From Tetmemena sp. SeJ-2015 (taxonomy: Eukaryota > Ciliophora > Spirotrichea > Sporadotrichida > Oxytrichidae), in NCBI GenBank assembly GCA_027382625.1, contig JAJKFJ010007994.1:1-15927 (forward strand): a stretch of 15,927 nucleotides of DNA, given 5' to 3'. Position 1 is the first letter of the stretch, and the number at the start of each line of letters is the position of its first letter. The notes under the pieces were generated by a model, which was given only the letters and a program-made list of their open reading frames with translations, did no database searches and was not told the DNA's origin. Shown piece by piece: positions 1 through 9,046 of the stretch. The position numbers were made by a program, and so were the translations under genes.

Positions 1-440
1 ATAAACTTTGAACCAGTCAGAGCAACTGTCATAGACTTCAACAGAGTTGTAAGAAGAGAAAACATTGAGGAAGCATCGGTGCAAGGAACTGCAGGCTACT
101 TCCCATAGAGACAGACTTGGCTCAACGTTCAGTGCAGTGGGACATTTGGTCTATAGTTGCAATCATACTTGAATGCGATATGAAACCAGAGGAATACTAC
201 TAGTGTGAAAGTGAAGATGATGCAATATAATTCGCAAAAAGACATTATAAGATAGACAAGGTATCAGAACCTTTGAAAAAGTTAGTAAACAAAGTAATAA
301 TCAAGCAACATATGAAACCTAAAACTCAGTTATCTGAGATAGAGGAAGCAGGTATAAAATTCAGAGAATATGAGACAGAGGTCAAGGTCACCTTCCCAGA
401 AGACTTTAGATTGCCTGTTTAGGGTTAAAATTTAGAATGA
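1..440 (+). pseudogene. Kinase-like C-terminal half, probably of a TBE-type transposon protein (5'-truncated, frameshifted)
   Basis: The first frame (codons from base 1) has an IDFN motif at the place of the kinase DFG, then GTAGYFP, resembling the activation-segment end. From base 138 the reading moves to another frame and continues as QWDIWSIVAIILECDM, the D-x-W-S block of kinase subdomain IX, and runs to a TGA at 438-440 with several TAA/TAG read as Gln. One missing base near 130-137 explains the change. DFN instead of DFG and no clear APE suggest a pseudokinase or decay. The stop lies about 80 bp before a telomere-like repeat. Hypotrich TBE transposons are known to encode a ~57-kDa zinc-finger/kinase protein and to have ~78-bp ends with C4A4 repeats, so this is inferred to be its C-terminus. 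A host kinase gene is the alternative. Confidence 0.6.
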
Positions 441-502
441 TTATATGTATTAATAAAGAAATTAATTATACACAATTTATTTTCACTTTCTTATCATATT
501 AT

Positions 503-519
503 GGGGTTTTGGGGTTTTT
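503..519 (+). repeat. Internal telomere-like repeat G4T4G4T5; likely TBE transposon right end
   Basis: GGGGTTTTGGGGTTTTT is two units of the hypotrich telomere repeat. It cannot be a chromosome end, because coding-like sequence continues on both sides. TBE elements of Oxytricha are bounded by inverted repeats starting with about 17 bp of C4A4 repeat, so a right end reading G4T4 outward is expected, with the element to the left. The next three bases, AAT (520-522), fit the ANT target duplication known for TBE, but the other end is outside the window, so the duplication cannot be tested. Confidence 0.65.
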
Positions 520-522
520 AAT

Positions 523-690
523 GTGCAAAACCTTGAAGGAAGTATTGACTCTTTAAATACTTTAGTGGATAAACTGGACAGAAGAATGAACAGAGTTGAA
601 ATGTAGATTGTTGGATCTGGAAGTACACTTCGTAGTATTGATATTAGATAGGATGGGTTTGAATAACTTAAATACTGTTTAATAGTCTCC
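523..690 (+). CDS. Coiled-coil-like coding piece immediately after the telomere-like repeat
   Basis: In the frame beginning at 523 the translation starts VQNLEGSIDSLNTLVDKL and continues DRRMNRVEMQIVGSGSTL, with heptad-like spacing of L, V, I and M and many charged residues. TAG and TAA at about 601, 646 and 664 are read as Gln. The frame stays open to a TGA at 967-969, but composition turns AT-rich and low-complexity after about 690, where an MDS edge is likely. No start codon in this frame precedes it, since the telomere-like repeat abuts it directly. It therefore looks like an internal piece of a gene whose left part lies beyond the element or elsewhere. Family not recognised. Real coding versus chance openness is not settled. 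Confidence 0.4.
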
Positions 691-1706
691 AATCACTTTT
701 AAAGATAAACTGGACTGGATTTAATTGTAAATGATCAGTGTTAAACTAAAGTTAAATCTTATAATTTTTAGAATGATATCGTTTAAGAAGGGAATTCCCA
801 TTCTAGAAGAATAGAAAGATATCCTTTATACTGTTATCAAAAATCAAATCCAAATTTTTTTTAATCAACTATAGGAGAAGGGACTTTTCTATTTTTGGTT
901 TTTGACTACCTGGCTATTTTTTAAAATATAAGAAGGTAATTCTTTTTCAGATTTTTAGTTCAAACATGAAAACCTATTAAATGAATTAAATTAGCGCTTG
1001 ATTTATTTATTTACTTCATCCAATTATTGTTTAAATTAATGCACATTTAGCATAGATAGTTACTCGGGTTGCATGATCAATTTTAAATAATTACTTCTCT
1101 GCCGATCAGTATATAGAGGATAATAATTTCTTTGCTAAGCAAATTTGTTAGCTATAAGAGATACTATTCATGGATGAATCTATTTCATACTGAAATTTAA
1201 TTGAGAAAATGAATAGCTGCCGCTAGGTCTGTATCAGCTTTTCTATCTCTTAATGATTTAAATAAACATTGATAATTCTAACCTTGCTGAAACTTACTTA
1301 TTTTGAGACTACAGTTTAACCAAAGCTACCCAAGATTAACTATGATGATTTAATTCTTTTTAGTCTAAAACAGATGATCTTAAGTTTAGAAAATTTGCCT
1401 CTTGACTAAGTAATCTATTAATGATATCTATTTATGAATGTTAATTGTTTGCTGTATATCAGGATATACAGTTTATTTGAGATCATTTTAGATAGCCAGA
1501 GCTACCTTTCATTTGGGAAAATTTTTCAACTAGGCGATGCTCTCAACTTCTTCGCTTGCTATCCTCCTGAGAAATGCTTAAATTTCATGTTTTAAACCTT
1601 TAAAAATTTTCGATTAAATCTCAATTCTAAACATAGATTAAAAATTTTGTTCATTGTATAATTCTTCTATTTAAGAATAAATATTATATCTTTCATTCTA
1701 ATAAAA
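691..1706. other. AT-rich interval, presumably eliminated DNA, with one faint minus-strand coding piece
   Basis: Mostly AT-rich and low-complexity, as expected of IES or inter-gene germline DNA. The only coding-like stretch is on the minus strand at about 1509-1595, reading IASEEVESIAQLKNFPK and ending in TGA (complement of 1509-1511), in the most GC-rich part of the interval. It is too short to assign and could be chance. Confidence 0.4.
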
Positions 1707-1871
1707 ATGGATTTTGATCTTGAAAACAAAACTCAAAAGAGCTTTGATGATCTCAACCTAAAGATAGAAAAGAACCAGAAAGAAATGAAAGATCTCATTG
1801 AAGAGAAACAGACAGAGATGTTTGAGTTTATCTAGAAGCAGTTCGCACAGCTTTAAATCAACAAGAAATGA
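1707..1871 (+). CDS. Short charged coiled-coil ORF, 54 codons, or first MDS of a longer gene
   Basis: ATG at 1707 in an AATAAAAATGG context opens MDFDLENKTQKSFDDLNLK, then a K/E/Q-rich helix (KEMKDLIEEKQTEMFEFIQK) ending in INKK and TGA at 1869-1871. TAG (about 1833) and TAA (about 1854) are read as Gln. Composition and heptad pattern indicate a coiled coil. The 5' flank is AT-rich without coding signal, so the ATG is a plausible true start. Base composition becomes strongly AT-rich right after the stop. It may be a complete microprotein, but more likely it is one MDS of a gene whose other pieces lie elsewhere, possibly including the coiled-coil piece at 523-690. I found no in-phase pointer that joins the two. 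Confidence 0.5.
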
Positions 1872-4056
1872 TTAGAAGTTTTGGATAATGGTTGAGCAAC
1901 CATTTTTTACAAAAATAAATTATAAGACTTTTATAAACTAATTTTTTTTTGTGATTATTGTAGGATTTGCGCCGAAGATAAAAGATTTTTATTACAATTA
2001 AAGTAAATATAATATTGAAGTATTTGAAAATTTGTAACATAAAAATTTTCGTTAAAAATTTCTATAAAATTTTTAATAAATCATATAATTATAAAGTTAA
2101 AATTTAGAGACTCTCATACCAACACCATAATCGGCTAGTAGCCGAATTTTAAGAATTGCTAGCTATTATTTTAATTTAATAAAAGGGATTACTCTAACGA
2201 CATTCTCATTTGGTATTTTTACATAGGATATATATCGTTATTCTTAATCAGTACGATAAGTGCTAATTTTGAAAATGATTTAATAAATTCCTAAAAATTT
2301 ACTTTACTTTACTGATTTGGTTTTACGTTGGAAATGAAATGAATATGGAACTTGCGTGAGATCAAGTTATATTAATCTCGAATTCCTTGATAAAACATTA
2401 TAATTTCTCACTCATTAATTATTTTAGCTTCCAATCTCTTAGGAGAACGAAAAAGAGTGTAGGTATTTTTAACTTATAGAAACAAATAGTTTGTTCCATT
2501 AAAAGTCGTAAGTTTTAAAAATTTCTCAATTTGATTGTGTTTATTTTTTTTAAATTCTAATATTTTAACTGAGGCTTTTTCCCCCTTAATTAATTTATTT
2601 ATAAGCAAATTTGACAAGCTGATAAATTTGAGATTCTCTGATTGCGGTATTTAATTCATAAATATCATTTTTATCTTGAATTAAAAATAAAATCTAAAAA
2701 TTCATATTTATTTGAAATTAATTAATATCAAGCTCTCTAATTTGACTCAATAGGCTCTCAGAAACTTGAATACTAGTTATATGAGCTGCTATCTAGTTGT
2801 GCTTCTCCTTTCCTGAGCCTTTTCATTATTAGTCTTTCCTCAAGAATGCAACAATAAATTGTAAAAAGCTAAAATTAAATAATTTTACAAGATCATTTCA
2901 ATGAAGTGAATTTGCTATTTGATAAAAAAAATTATATCATAAATAATCTCTCGTCCCTTTTATTCTCTGCAATTTAATTCACATAAATCGTTAATCTTTC
3001 GTTTGATCATTTATTATCAATCCTTTTAAATTTAGACATTTCAGTTTCCTGATTGCTCAAAATATTTACTCCCAAACAAATAAAAGAATCAATTGTGGAA
3101 AATTTTCACCAAATAATAAACATAATATAACTATAAGTTTATAATAAGTGGCTTTACTCAGTCAATAATCATGATTAACTATGCTATTAAAAAAAAACTT
3201 TACAAAAAATTTATAATGTAGTCCTGAGTCTGCCAAATGTAATTTCTACCTGACTAAATCATCTAAATTGCAGTGAACTATGCTTTTCACAACTAAAAGC
3301 ATTTACTTTACTCAGATTCTGTAATTCTTTCCTCTAAATCACATATTTCTACTTTTTTAGATCTCGCTAAGGCTTCCAGAAATTACTTTTATTATATGGA
3401 TTCTATGATTTCTCTAATGCCCCATTCATTTCTTTACCTTGTTTCAAACTAAAATAAAAAATAAGCGAAAATGACTTTAAAAATATTGTAAACTTACTTA
3501 GTAGAAGCACAAATCAAAGCGAAGGTGGTTCACATTAAATCAGACTTATTCCATTAGCTTTATATACTCATTAGAGCTCATAATGTTTTATCAATCTGTG
3601 TAGAATTGAGAGTATTAATTAGCTCATAGAAATAATAAAATCAATGAATTTTAAGATATTTTTCTACTGTCAATTTAAGACTTCGGGGGGGGGCCTTTCC
3701 TCGTCATTCACTTTTTTCATGAAAATATGAAAAATCACGATCTAGCCTAAAATCAGCTAAAAACACCAAATTTTTAGTTCAAATTCAAATTCAAAGTGCC
3801 TATCCTACTCTTATTCTCTATTTTAAAGTATTTGGGAGAACCTTGAAGGAAAACTGATTTTAAAAAAATTAAATTGTGAATGAAAGATCATCTAATTAAA
3901 ATAAATTCAATATCTTTATGAGTATAAGATTTCAAAATTAAAAAAAATAACTCATAGATCTTTTATGTTCTATTTTAGAGCTTTAGAATTCTCTTCTTAC
4001 TTAAAGCACCTATTAAAAGCTAGTTAATCTAAAATTATATATAAATCTATTTATAA
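1872..4056. other. Long AT-rich non-coding interval
   Basis: Very AT-rich, with no convincing gene. One minus-strand frame stays open from about 2810 to a TGA complementing 2526-2528, with a helical-looking part (SESLLSQIRELDINQ) at about 2700-2760. TGA alone is a rare stop in such DNA, so this is weak. A run of nine G sits at 3685-3693. I see no RNA gene or terminal-repeat element here. Confidence 0.4.
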
Positions 4057-4098
4057 AGAGAAATAAGTGAAGTGAATCGTGGGTTGTAAGAATAAGAT
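4057..4098 (+). repeat. Left terminal inverted repeat of the MITE-like element
   Basis: 42 bp, perfectly complementary to 4401-4442. Contains the comparatively GC-rich core AATCGTGGGTTGTAAG in otherwise AT-rich DNA, which makes a chance match very unlikely. Confidence 0.85.
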
Positions 4099-4400
4099 GA
4101 AAGCCCAATTCTTAATTAGAGATGTGATTAAGGAAAAAGTTATTAAAGATCAGTAATTGGCTAATAGAGATTAAAACTAATATTGATTGGTGTTTAATAT
4201 AATAATCAGAGCTATAATTAAAACTCTAATGTTTAATTGGATTACTCTCTAGAGATCAGTGATTAACCAATGGGGTGTCTAAATTTAATTAAAACCTAAT
4301 CTTTTCCTATTTAATAATTAAAATATATCACACCCTACTTTTCTTCTCAAGCCAGAAAACATTCTCAGTGACAAGGACTTACTATTTATATTTAAGACTA

Positions 4401-4442
4401 ATCTTATTCTTACAACCCACGATTCACTTCACTTATTTCTCT
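4401..4442 (-). repeat. Right terminal inverted repeat of the MITE-like element
   Basis: 42 bp, the exact inverted copy of 4057-4098. The lack of any mismatch suggests recent insertion or gene conversion between the arms. Confidence 0.85.
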
Positions 4443-5313
4443 ATATAAGATATAAATAAACTTAACTAATTAACTCCTTTCTGCACTTATACACATTTTC
4501 AAAGTAAAGATATTCCTTAAAATCTCATTATTTTGGTATTTAAATCCATTCTATTTTACTAGGAAAAAGTTAATTATCAAAACAATGACTAATAAAATTT
4601 GAAAGAGAAATAAGTTGTATTTAGGAAAATATCACCAATTATTTTGTAAACAATTTTTACCTATAATTATCTGCGATACTATAATTTAGATCAGATTAAT
4701 TTTTGCAATATAAAAAACATTTTTCCAAAAGAGCAATTCATTCGCAATTTTTGCATATAGATCCTTACTTTTAAGCTTAAAATAAAATGAGGTGTTAATA
4801 TTTTAATATCTTATATTTTCTATTCACTTTGAATGTTTGTGAGGTTAACTTTCTACTCTGTTTTTATTATTTTTTGGAGTTATTCTGTTTACTTTTAAAT
4901 AAATAATGAGACAGATAATTTAAGATAAAGAGTATTGCAGATAAATATTTTTAAAAATAATTGTGAATCGTAGACTGAGCATAGAAATATATTTAAAAAT
5001 ATTATTTTTTTCATAAAATATATTTAATAAATTTTTATTTAAATCGAGAATTAATTTTCCCTGGTCAAATCAATTCCTTTCCGGAGAAAGATCTATCAAT
5101 TTAAATTACTCGAGCCTCCAATAAGACTTGCTTAGTTCCTTCAGAGTTTATTAGTCTTTCAGTTCTTTTTTATTAAATTTATTTGAATTGATAACTGTAT
5201 ATTTTAATATTCTTTAAATATTAAAAAAAATATTGTTTGTAGATGATAAATTATTTGAAATTGCTAGTAAAAACATAATCTATAAATTAATTATACCGCC
5301 AAATAACAGAGCC
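4443..5313. other. AT-rich non-coding interval
   Basis: Strongly AT-rich with many homopolymer A and T runs and no coding-like frame. A few slightly GC-richer words near 5060-5160 do not form an ORF with protein-like composition. Presumed germline-limited DNA. Confidence 0.4.
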
Positions 5314-5544
5314 ATGGAGGAACTAGAAGAAATATTTGCTGATTTTCAACTAAGTGACAGAAGAAGAGTAAGCTCAATCAATTATCATACTTTTAGATCG
5401 AAGATTTAAAATATTATCAAATTTAGTAAATTTTTTAAATAAATAAAATTGAAATACATTTTCTTTGAGAACTAATTATTATTTGGCTTCTCCATGTTGA
5501 ATAAAAGAAGATGGGAAGGAAAGATTAAGAAGAATTATTTCTGA
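5314..5544 (+). CDS. Small unrecognised ORF; only the first ~33 codons look coding
   Basis: ATG at 5314 (GAGCCATGGAGG) opens MEELEEIFADFQLSDRRR, acidic then basic, and the frame reaches TGA at 5542-5544 (76 codons, TAA read as Gln). After about 5412 the translation becomes K/I/F-rich, typical of translated AT-rich DNA. A GTAAGC at about 5369 directly after the RRR codons could be a 5' splice site, and an MDS edge is equally possible. The 3' part (about 5480-5544) lies close to or over the tail of the minus-strand helicase-like gene. Likely the first piece of a gene continuing elsewhere. Function not recognised. Confidence 0.35.
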
Positions 5545-7977
5545 AATCAATTTCACTAAGCATCTGTTTCAAGTACTAGAGTAATCTTCTTTCAACTTTA
5601 TAATCTACTGATTGCTGGAGTGACTTTTTAAGCATCTTTGTGCAGCTCCTCTTATAAACAACATAGAGTAGCTTCCCTCCATCGAAGAGTTGAGGCATCG
5701 AGAGTTCCTCCATACCTTAAAGGATCTAGCTCTTCATTTAGTTTTCCACTACCTTATGCACTTATTGGACGATTCCTCATGTCCTTGAGCTTCTGCCTTT
5801 TAACTAATAATACTAACTCTCAGAGTTTACATTAAATGATATAATCTCTTCGGAGTCTAGTTTGAATCTAATATTGTAGACACAACATACTTTTGGACGA
5901 AGCATCAATACACATGAAACCAAAGTTGAATCTCATCTAAGTTTTCTATCACTTGTAGCTAGTCACTCCCATCTACAGAGTTATTTTTCATACTTGTCGT
6001 GTTTATCAGTAAAGGAAAATAATATGAAATAATATGAGTGTGTTTGGAATGATTTTCTATATAATTTATAGTTTTGTCGACTCTATCTTATTGCTTTTAG
6101 CAAATTTTTATGTCTTGTTGAATCCCGGATGCAAATTCACAATGGGAGTAGAAAATTTAGATTATCCAATAATTTTTTGTATGATTATCTAAATTCCAGA
6201 ATCACAAGTAGCACTGGATAGATAGAATTTAGTAACTATCAAGTCCCATATTCCAAAGGCTTTTCCTATAATGAGTTTGAAAGGGTGAGCTGTTATTTTC
6301 TAAATTCTATGATTTCTATGACTAAATTGATTCCAAATAGAAACAGATCTCGTTTAGTTTAGCTTTGAAAATATTGTTGAACACCAAGATGAGGACTTTA
6401 TTTCCTGGTTCCTTCGAGTACTCGGCGATCAGGATTATGATCCAGGTTTTACCAGATGCAGTCGGAAGATAACTCTAAATAGTACTCTAGCAGCTTAGCT
6501 CAATATCAGCTATAGGTTCTTAGAATGAGTTATGATTCATCACAAACATTTTAAACTTTAAGAAATATTTTATTCATTTCGCCCAAATCTACTGCTCCTC
6601 GTTTTGAATTCGTTGATTCTATCTATGATTCTTTCCCTGTACCAACACTCTTTCAACTCCTTTTAAGAGCTCTATGAAGGTCATTGGTGATCTCCTTTAT
6701 TTTGTTTTGTTCATCAACCTCGAAAACAGAAACAATATCTTTGGTTTGAAAAGTCCTTTTTTATTGAAGAATGCTCACATACGCTCCAGTAGAATTTTAA
6801 TTTGATTCTTCTTATAATGCAAGAGTAATTCTCTGCATCTTAGCAGCTCAAGTAGCTCATCTAAAAAAATGTTTGAGACTGATTATCTTGTAGGATAGAT
6901 ATACTTGATTTTAGAGGGCAATTCATAAATTTCTTAATGAAGTAGATACATAAAATATTTCAAGGATTCTTTGCAATCATCTCAGATTCAAACTCATTAA
7001 AGCCAAGCTCTTTGATGTTATACTTTATTGAAGGAGAGTGTTGTTCAAGTTAAGTGTCGTCTCTAAGCATCAGAGGTTACTGCTCAACTAATGAAGTGTG
7101 GGTTGTATGGAATGCAGTTATCTTACAAGTACTAGGTTAGGATGAGTATCATTTACCTTAAAATTTCTTCTTCAGCATCACCTATTTTTACACAAATTTT
7201 TTTTTAGTTTAGTTTAGAAATGGATAGAAGGTAATGTATCATGTTTATATTTCGTGAGGAAGAGTTGCCAAGATCTTCAAGATTCGGAATCGGATAGTCT
7301 TACTGTCTATTATTGGAAGCTTATCATGCTTTTCTCACTCGAGGTTGATTTGATATTCTTGACAGTGAAACATCATTTGAGAGTTTTCGATAAATTTATC
7401 AATTGATTTGTTTTTAAACTTATAGATTTAGTATTTTTATAGTTTTCCAATATTAATTTGGAGACTTAGATTTGCTTGAGTTACATTTCAGGGTTATTGA
7501 GAGAAGGTGCTCCGAGACTTATCATATCTTGCTTGTCTTTTTAGCCATCATATTTCTATTACTCTCTATATAAATCGGAGTGATAAATGATAAACTCATC
7601 TTAGTTCTTATAAATCAAGCTGAAGGAGTGAGATTTTCTATTTAGGTTCTACCTTTTTACTCTAATAAAATCCCTAATCTCATCAATCTTATATTGAGAG
7701 AGAGGAGCCTTTTTTAGTGATATTCAATTCTGAATCTCTTTCATGGTAAACTTGAAGTCCTTATTGATTTTTTAAGAAGAGATGTAACTTCATAATCCTT
7801 CTCCAAGATATCCTTCTAAAAATGAATCAAAAATTTTAGATATTCATATTTCACTTTCCAAGCAAATAAGTTTTGGATTGCTTGAATACAACTTGCTTGC
7901 TAGTATTCTTTGCCACTGTAATGTTATATTAATCGAGAGTCGTCGTTGTCAAATATTCCGTTCCCCTACTCCTTCAT
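5525..7977 (-). pseudogene. Broken helicase-like gene (SF2-like), multiple frameshifts and internal TGAs
   Basis: On the minus strand, protein-like blocks in all three frames follow one another without gaps. ATG at 7977 opens MKEQGNGIFDNDDSRLIQ. The frame must change near 7770 (A6 run), 7380, 7086, 6960, about 6755, about 6520 and about 6235, and TGAs interrupt at 7724-7726, 7324-7326 and 6653-6655. At about 6470-6400 the reading YLPTASGKTWIIILIAEY gives a Walker A motif (A-S-G-K-T, complement of 6445-6459) followed by a motif Ia-like strand (NKVLILVFNN). Then come LDSYQI (about 6230-6242), where SF2 helicases have DExH/DEYQ, and YLSSAT (about 6195), like motif III. Motif II is degenerate. 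A C-terminal part (about 5900-5525) is helical, for example KVVENQMKSQILQGMEEL. If intact it would be roughly 800 residues. No transposase or nuclease domain was seen. Exact family unknown; sequence error alone seems insufficient to explain this many breaks. Confidence 0.6.
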
Positions 7978-8266
7978 TATTTAATATATGCCTTTTATTT
8001 AATATATAGATAGCTAAAATCTAGTGTCATCATTAAAAGTGACAGTAATTAAATAATCACAAACGAAGATTGTCAACTCTCTTAAATCAGAATATCACAA
8101 AAATCACAAAATTATTAAAATATTACATATCCCTAATAAAAAATCACAAGCTCAAGCTTTTCAATTTCATTTAGAAAAACTATAGTCCATCAATCACATT
8201 TTGAAATATAGCAAATCAAAGCTATTTACTCTATGAATTCAGCTGGGCTTTTATAATTATCTAATT
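7978..8266. promoter_or_regulatory. AT-rich spacer between two divergent genes
   Basis: 289 bp separate the ATG of the minus-strand helicase-like gene (7977) from the ATG of the plus-strand gene (8267). It is AT-rich and contains repeated ATCACAA words at about 8055-8150. Its position suggests a shared divergent promoter region, but no defined promoter motif can be named. Confidence 0.3.
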
Positions 8267-8987
8267 ATGAAAATTAATTTAAGTTTTGATAACATTAAAT
8301 CCTAGAAAAGTGAGTGTGATGAATTATAGCATTCATATGAGGAAGATTTAGAGGAGAGCTTAATAAGAATGGTTCCTAAAGAATTCACTGGTCGCTTTAA
8401 GTCGAAACACGATCTCAATACTTAATTCACCTAAATAAAATATTGGTTTATATTTCTTTTAATTTTAGCGTTGCTACTTGCCACAGATCGAAGGAGTGAA
8501 CCAAGACTTCTTCAGGGAGGCATTTAAAGGTGACAAGCGTCTCTTGAAGAGGTCGGAGGTCAAGATGACAAAAAATCTCAAAATATGGTGAACTCTAAGT
8601 TACATAGTTGCTCGGGTGATATCGAGACTATGAAGATCTGCTGAACTTCTTACCAGATATGTATGAGAAGTGAGACCAAGTGATATTCAAGACTTCTTCA
8701 ACGTCGTCAACATTCTCCACCCAAATTATCTTTGCACACCTTGTAAAGACTACTTAAGATAGAGGAATGCAACTTCCAGGGATGCTACTAAAGCAAAGCA
8801 TATTTTTCCAGATTAAAACGGCAGGGCGCTCTAGCTCATGAAATAGCAAAGGACCAGACGATAGAAGTAAATCTCTGCTAACGCTGCATAATTGAAGAGA
8901 TTCAAGAACACCGATTGCGCTAACTTAGCTCAGAAGCACTCTTAACAATTGAACGTGCTTGTGATTAATGCTTCAGTAATTAAATGA
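8267..8987 (+). pseudogene. Unrecognised gene of ~220 codons, cut by a 37-bp IES and frameshifted; possibly a TBE-associated small ORF
   Basis: ATG at 8267 opens MKINLSFDNIKSQKSECDEL and runs to KSKHDLNTQF. Removing a 37-bp insert (pointer TTAATT) joins this in frame to RCYLPQIEGVNQDFFREAFK and GDKRLLKRSEVKMTKNLK. The reading then shifts by one near 8583-8586 (A run) to YGELQVTQLLG and YRDYEDLLNFLPDMYEK, with an internal TGA at 8617-8619. It returns near 8668-8670 to VRPSDIQDFFNVVNILHPNY and stays open to TGA 8985-8987, ending Q/K/R-rich. The layout (FKSK, YLPP-like, KKLLKRSxV, LPD, FFNVxNxLHPxY) reminds me of a small conserved protein family of hypotrich germlines, perhaps the ~22-kDa TBE ORF; this is recollection, not a search. 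Either a decaying element gene or a real gene with sequence errors. Confidence 0.45.
8422..8464. other. 37-bp IES with pointer TTAATT
   Basis: TTAATT occurs at 8422-8427 and 8459-8464. Deleting one copy plus the DNA between (37 bp, 1 mod 3) moves the reading from the upstream frame (KHDLNTQ) to the downstream frame (CYLPQIEG) with matching codon phase and no stop. The only GT-AG choice nearby (8446-8468, 23 nt) gives the wrong phase, so an intron does not fit. The insert is almost pure A/T. Confidence 0.55.
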
Positions 8988-9046
8988 AGTAGGTATTCTC
9001 TCCTGACAAAAGCTTCCTCTCATGTCCTAAATTTTCGATTTCTTGA
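8762..9046 (+). other. Overlapping open frame with four cysteine pairs (alternative reading)
   Basis: One frame away from the gene above, codons from 8762 read EECNFQGCYQSKAYFSRL, then NLCQRCIIEEIQEH and ERACDQCFSNQMKQVFSP, to TGA at 9044-9046. It has Cx4C (8768), Cx2C (8876) and Cx2C (8960) pairs, and the other frame has Cx2C at 8733. Linked by a one-base shift near 8755, they would form a Cx2C-Cx4C-Cx2C-Cx2C set like a treble-clef or FYVE/RING-type zinc site. The competing frame also stays open and agrees better with the family pattern I recall, so only one of the two can be the real C-terminus. Confidence 0.3.

Larger units (their letters stand above)
4057..4442. mobile_element. MITE-like element, 386 bp, with 42-bp perfect terminal inverted repeats
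   Basis: The left arm (4057-4098, starting AGAGAAATAAGTGAAGTG) is the exact reverse complement of the right arm (4401-4442). After one mismatched base, five more outer bases also pair (4051-4055 with 4444-4448). The roughly 300-bp interior has no coding frame; it carries an imperfect direct repeat around AGATCAGT (4149 and 4254 regions) and several partly complementary AT-rich blocks. Long perfect arms, small size and no gene fit a non-autonomous transposon (MITE or foldback). Target duplication is unclear: TA-rich flanks would suit TA insertion, but the exact ends cannot be fixed. Confidence 0.75.

Noticed and set aside
483..692. Minus-strand ORF of 69 codons crossing the telomere-like repeat
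   Set aside because: It runs through the G4T4 repeat and is antisense to the coiled-coil reading; composition is not convincing.
551..1860. Shared CTTTAAAT (about 551 and 1850) as a pointer joining the two coiled-coil pieces in scrambled order
   Set aside because: The codon phases differ, so joining there breaks the reading frame.
1858..2040. Minus-strand ORF of 60 codons rich in I, F, Y and K
   Set aside because: Typical translation of AT-rich non-coding DNA; no protein-like pattern.
5638..5835. Plus-strand ATG ORF of 65 codons rich in S, L and P
   Set aside because: It lies antisense to the C-terminal block of the helicase-like gene, whose minus-strand translation (KVVENQMKSQILQGMEEL) is far more protein-like; a shadow.
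8446..8468. 23-nt GT-AG intron in the gene starting at 8267
   Set aside because: Splicing it gives the wrong phase for the downstream CYLPQIEG reading; the TTAATT IES fits.
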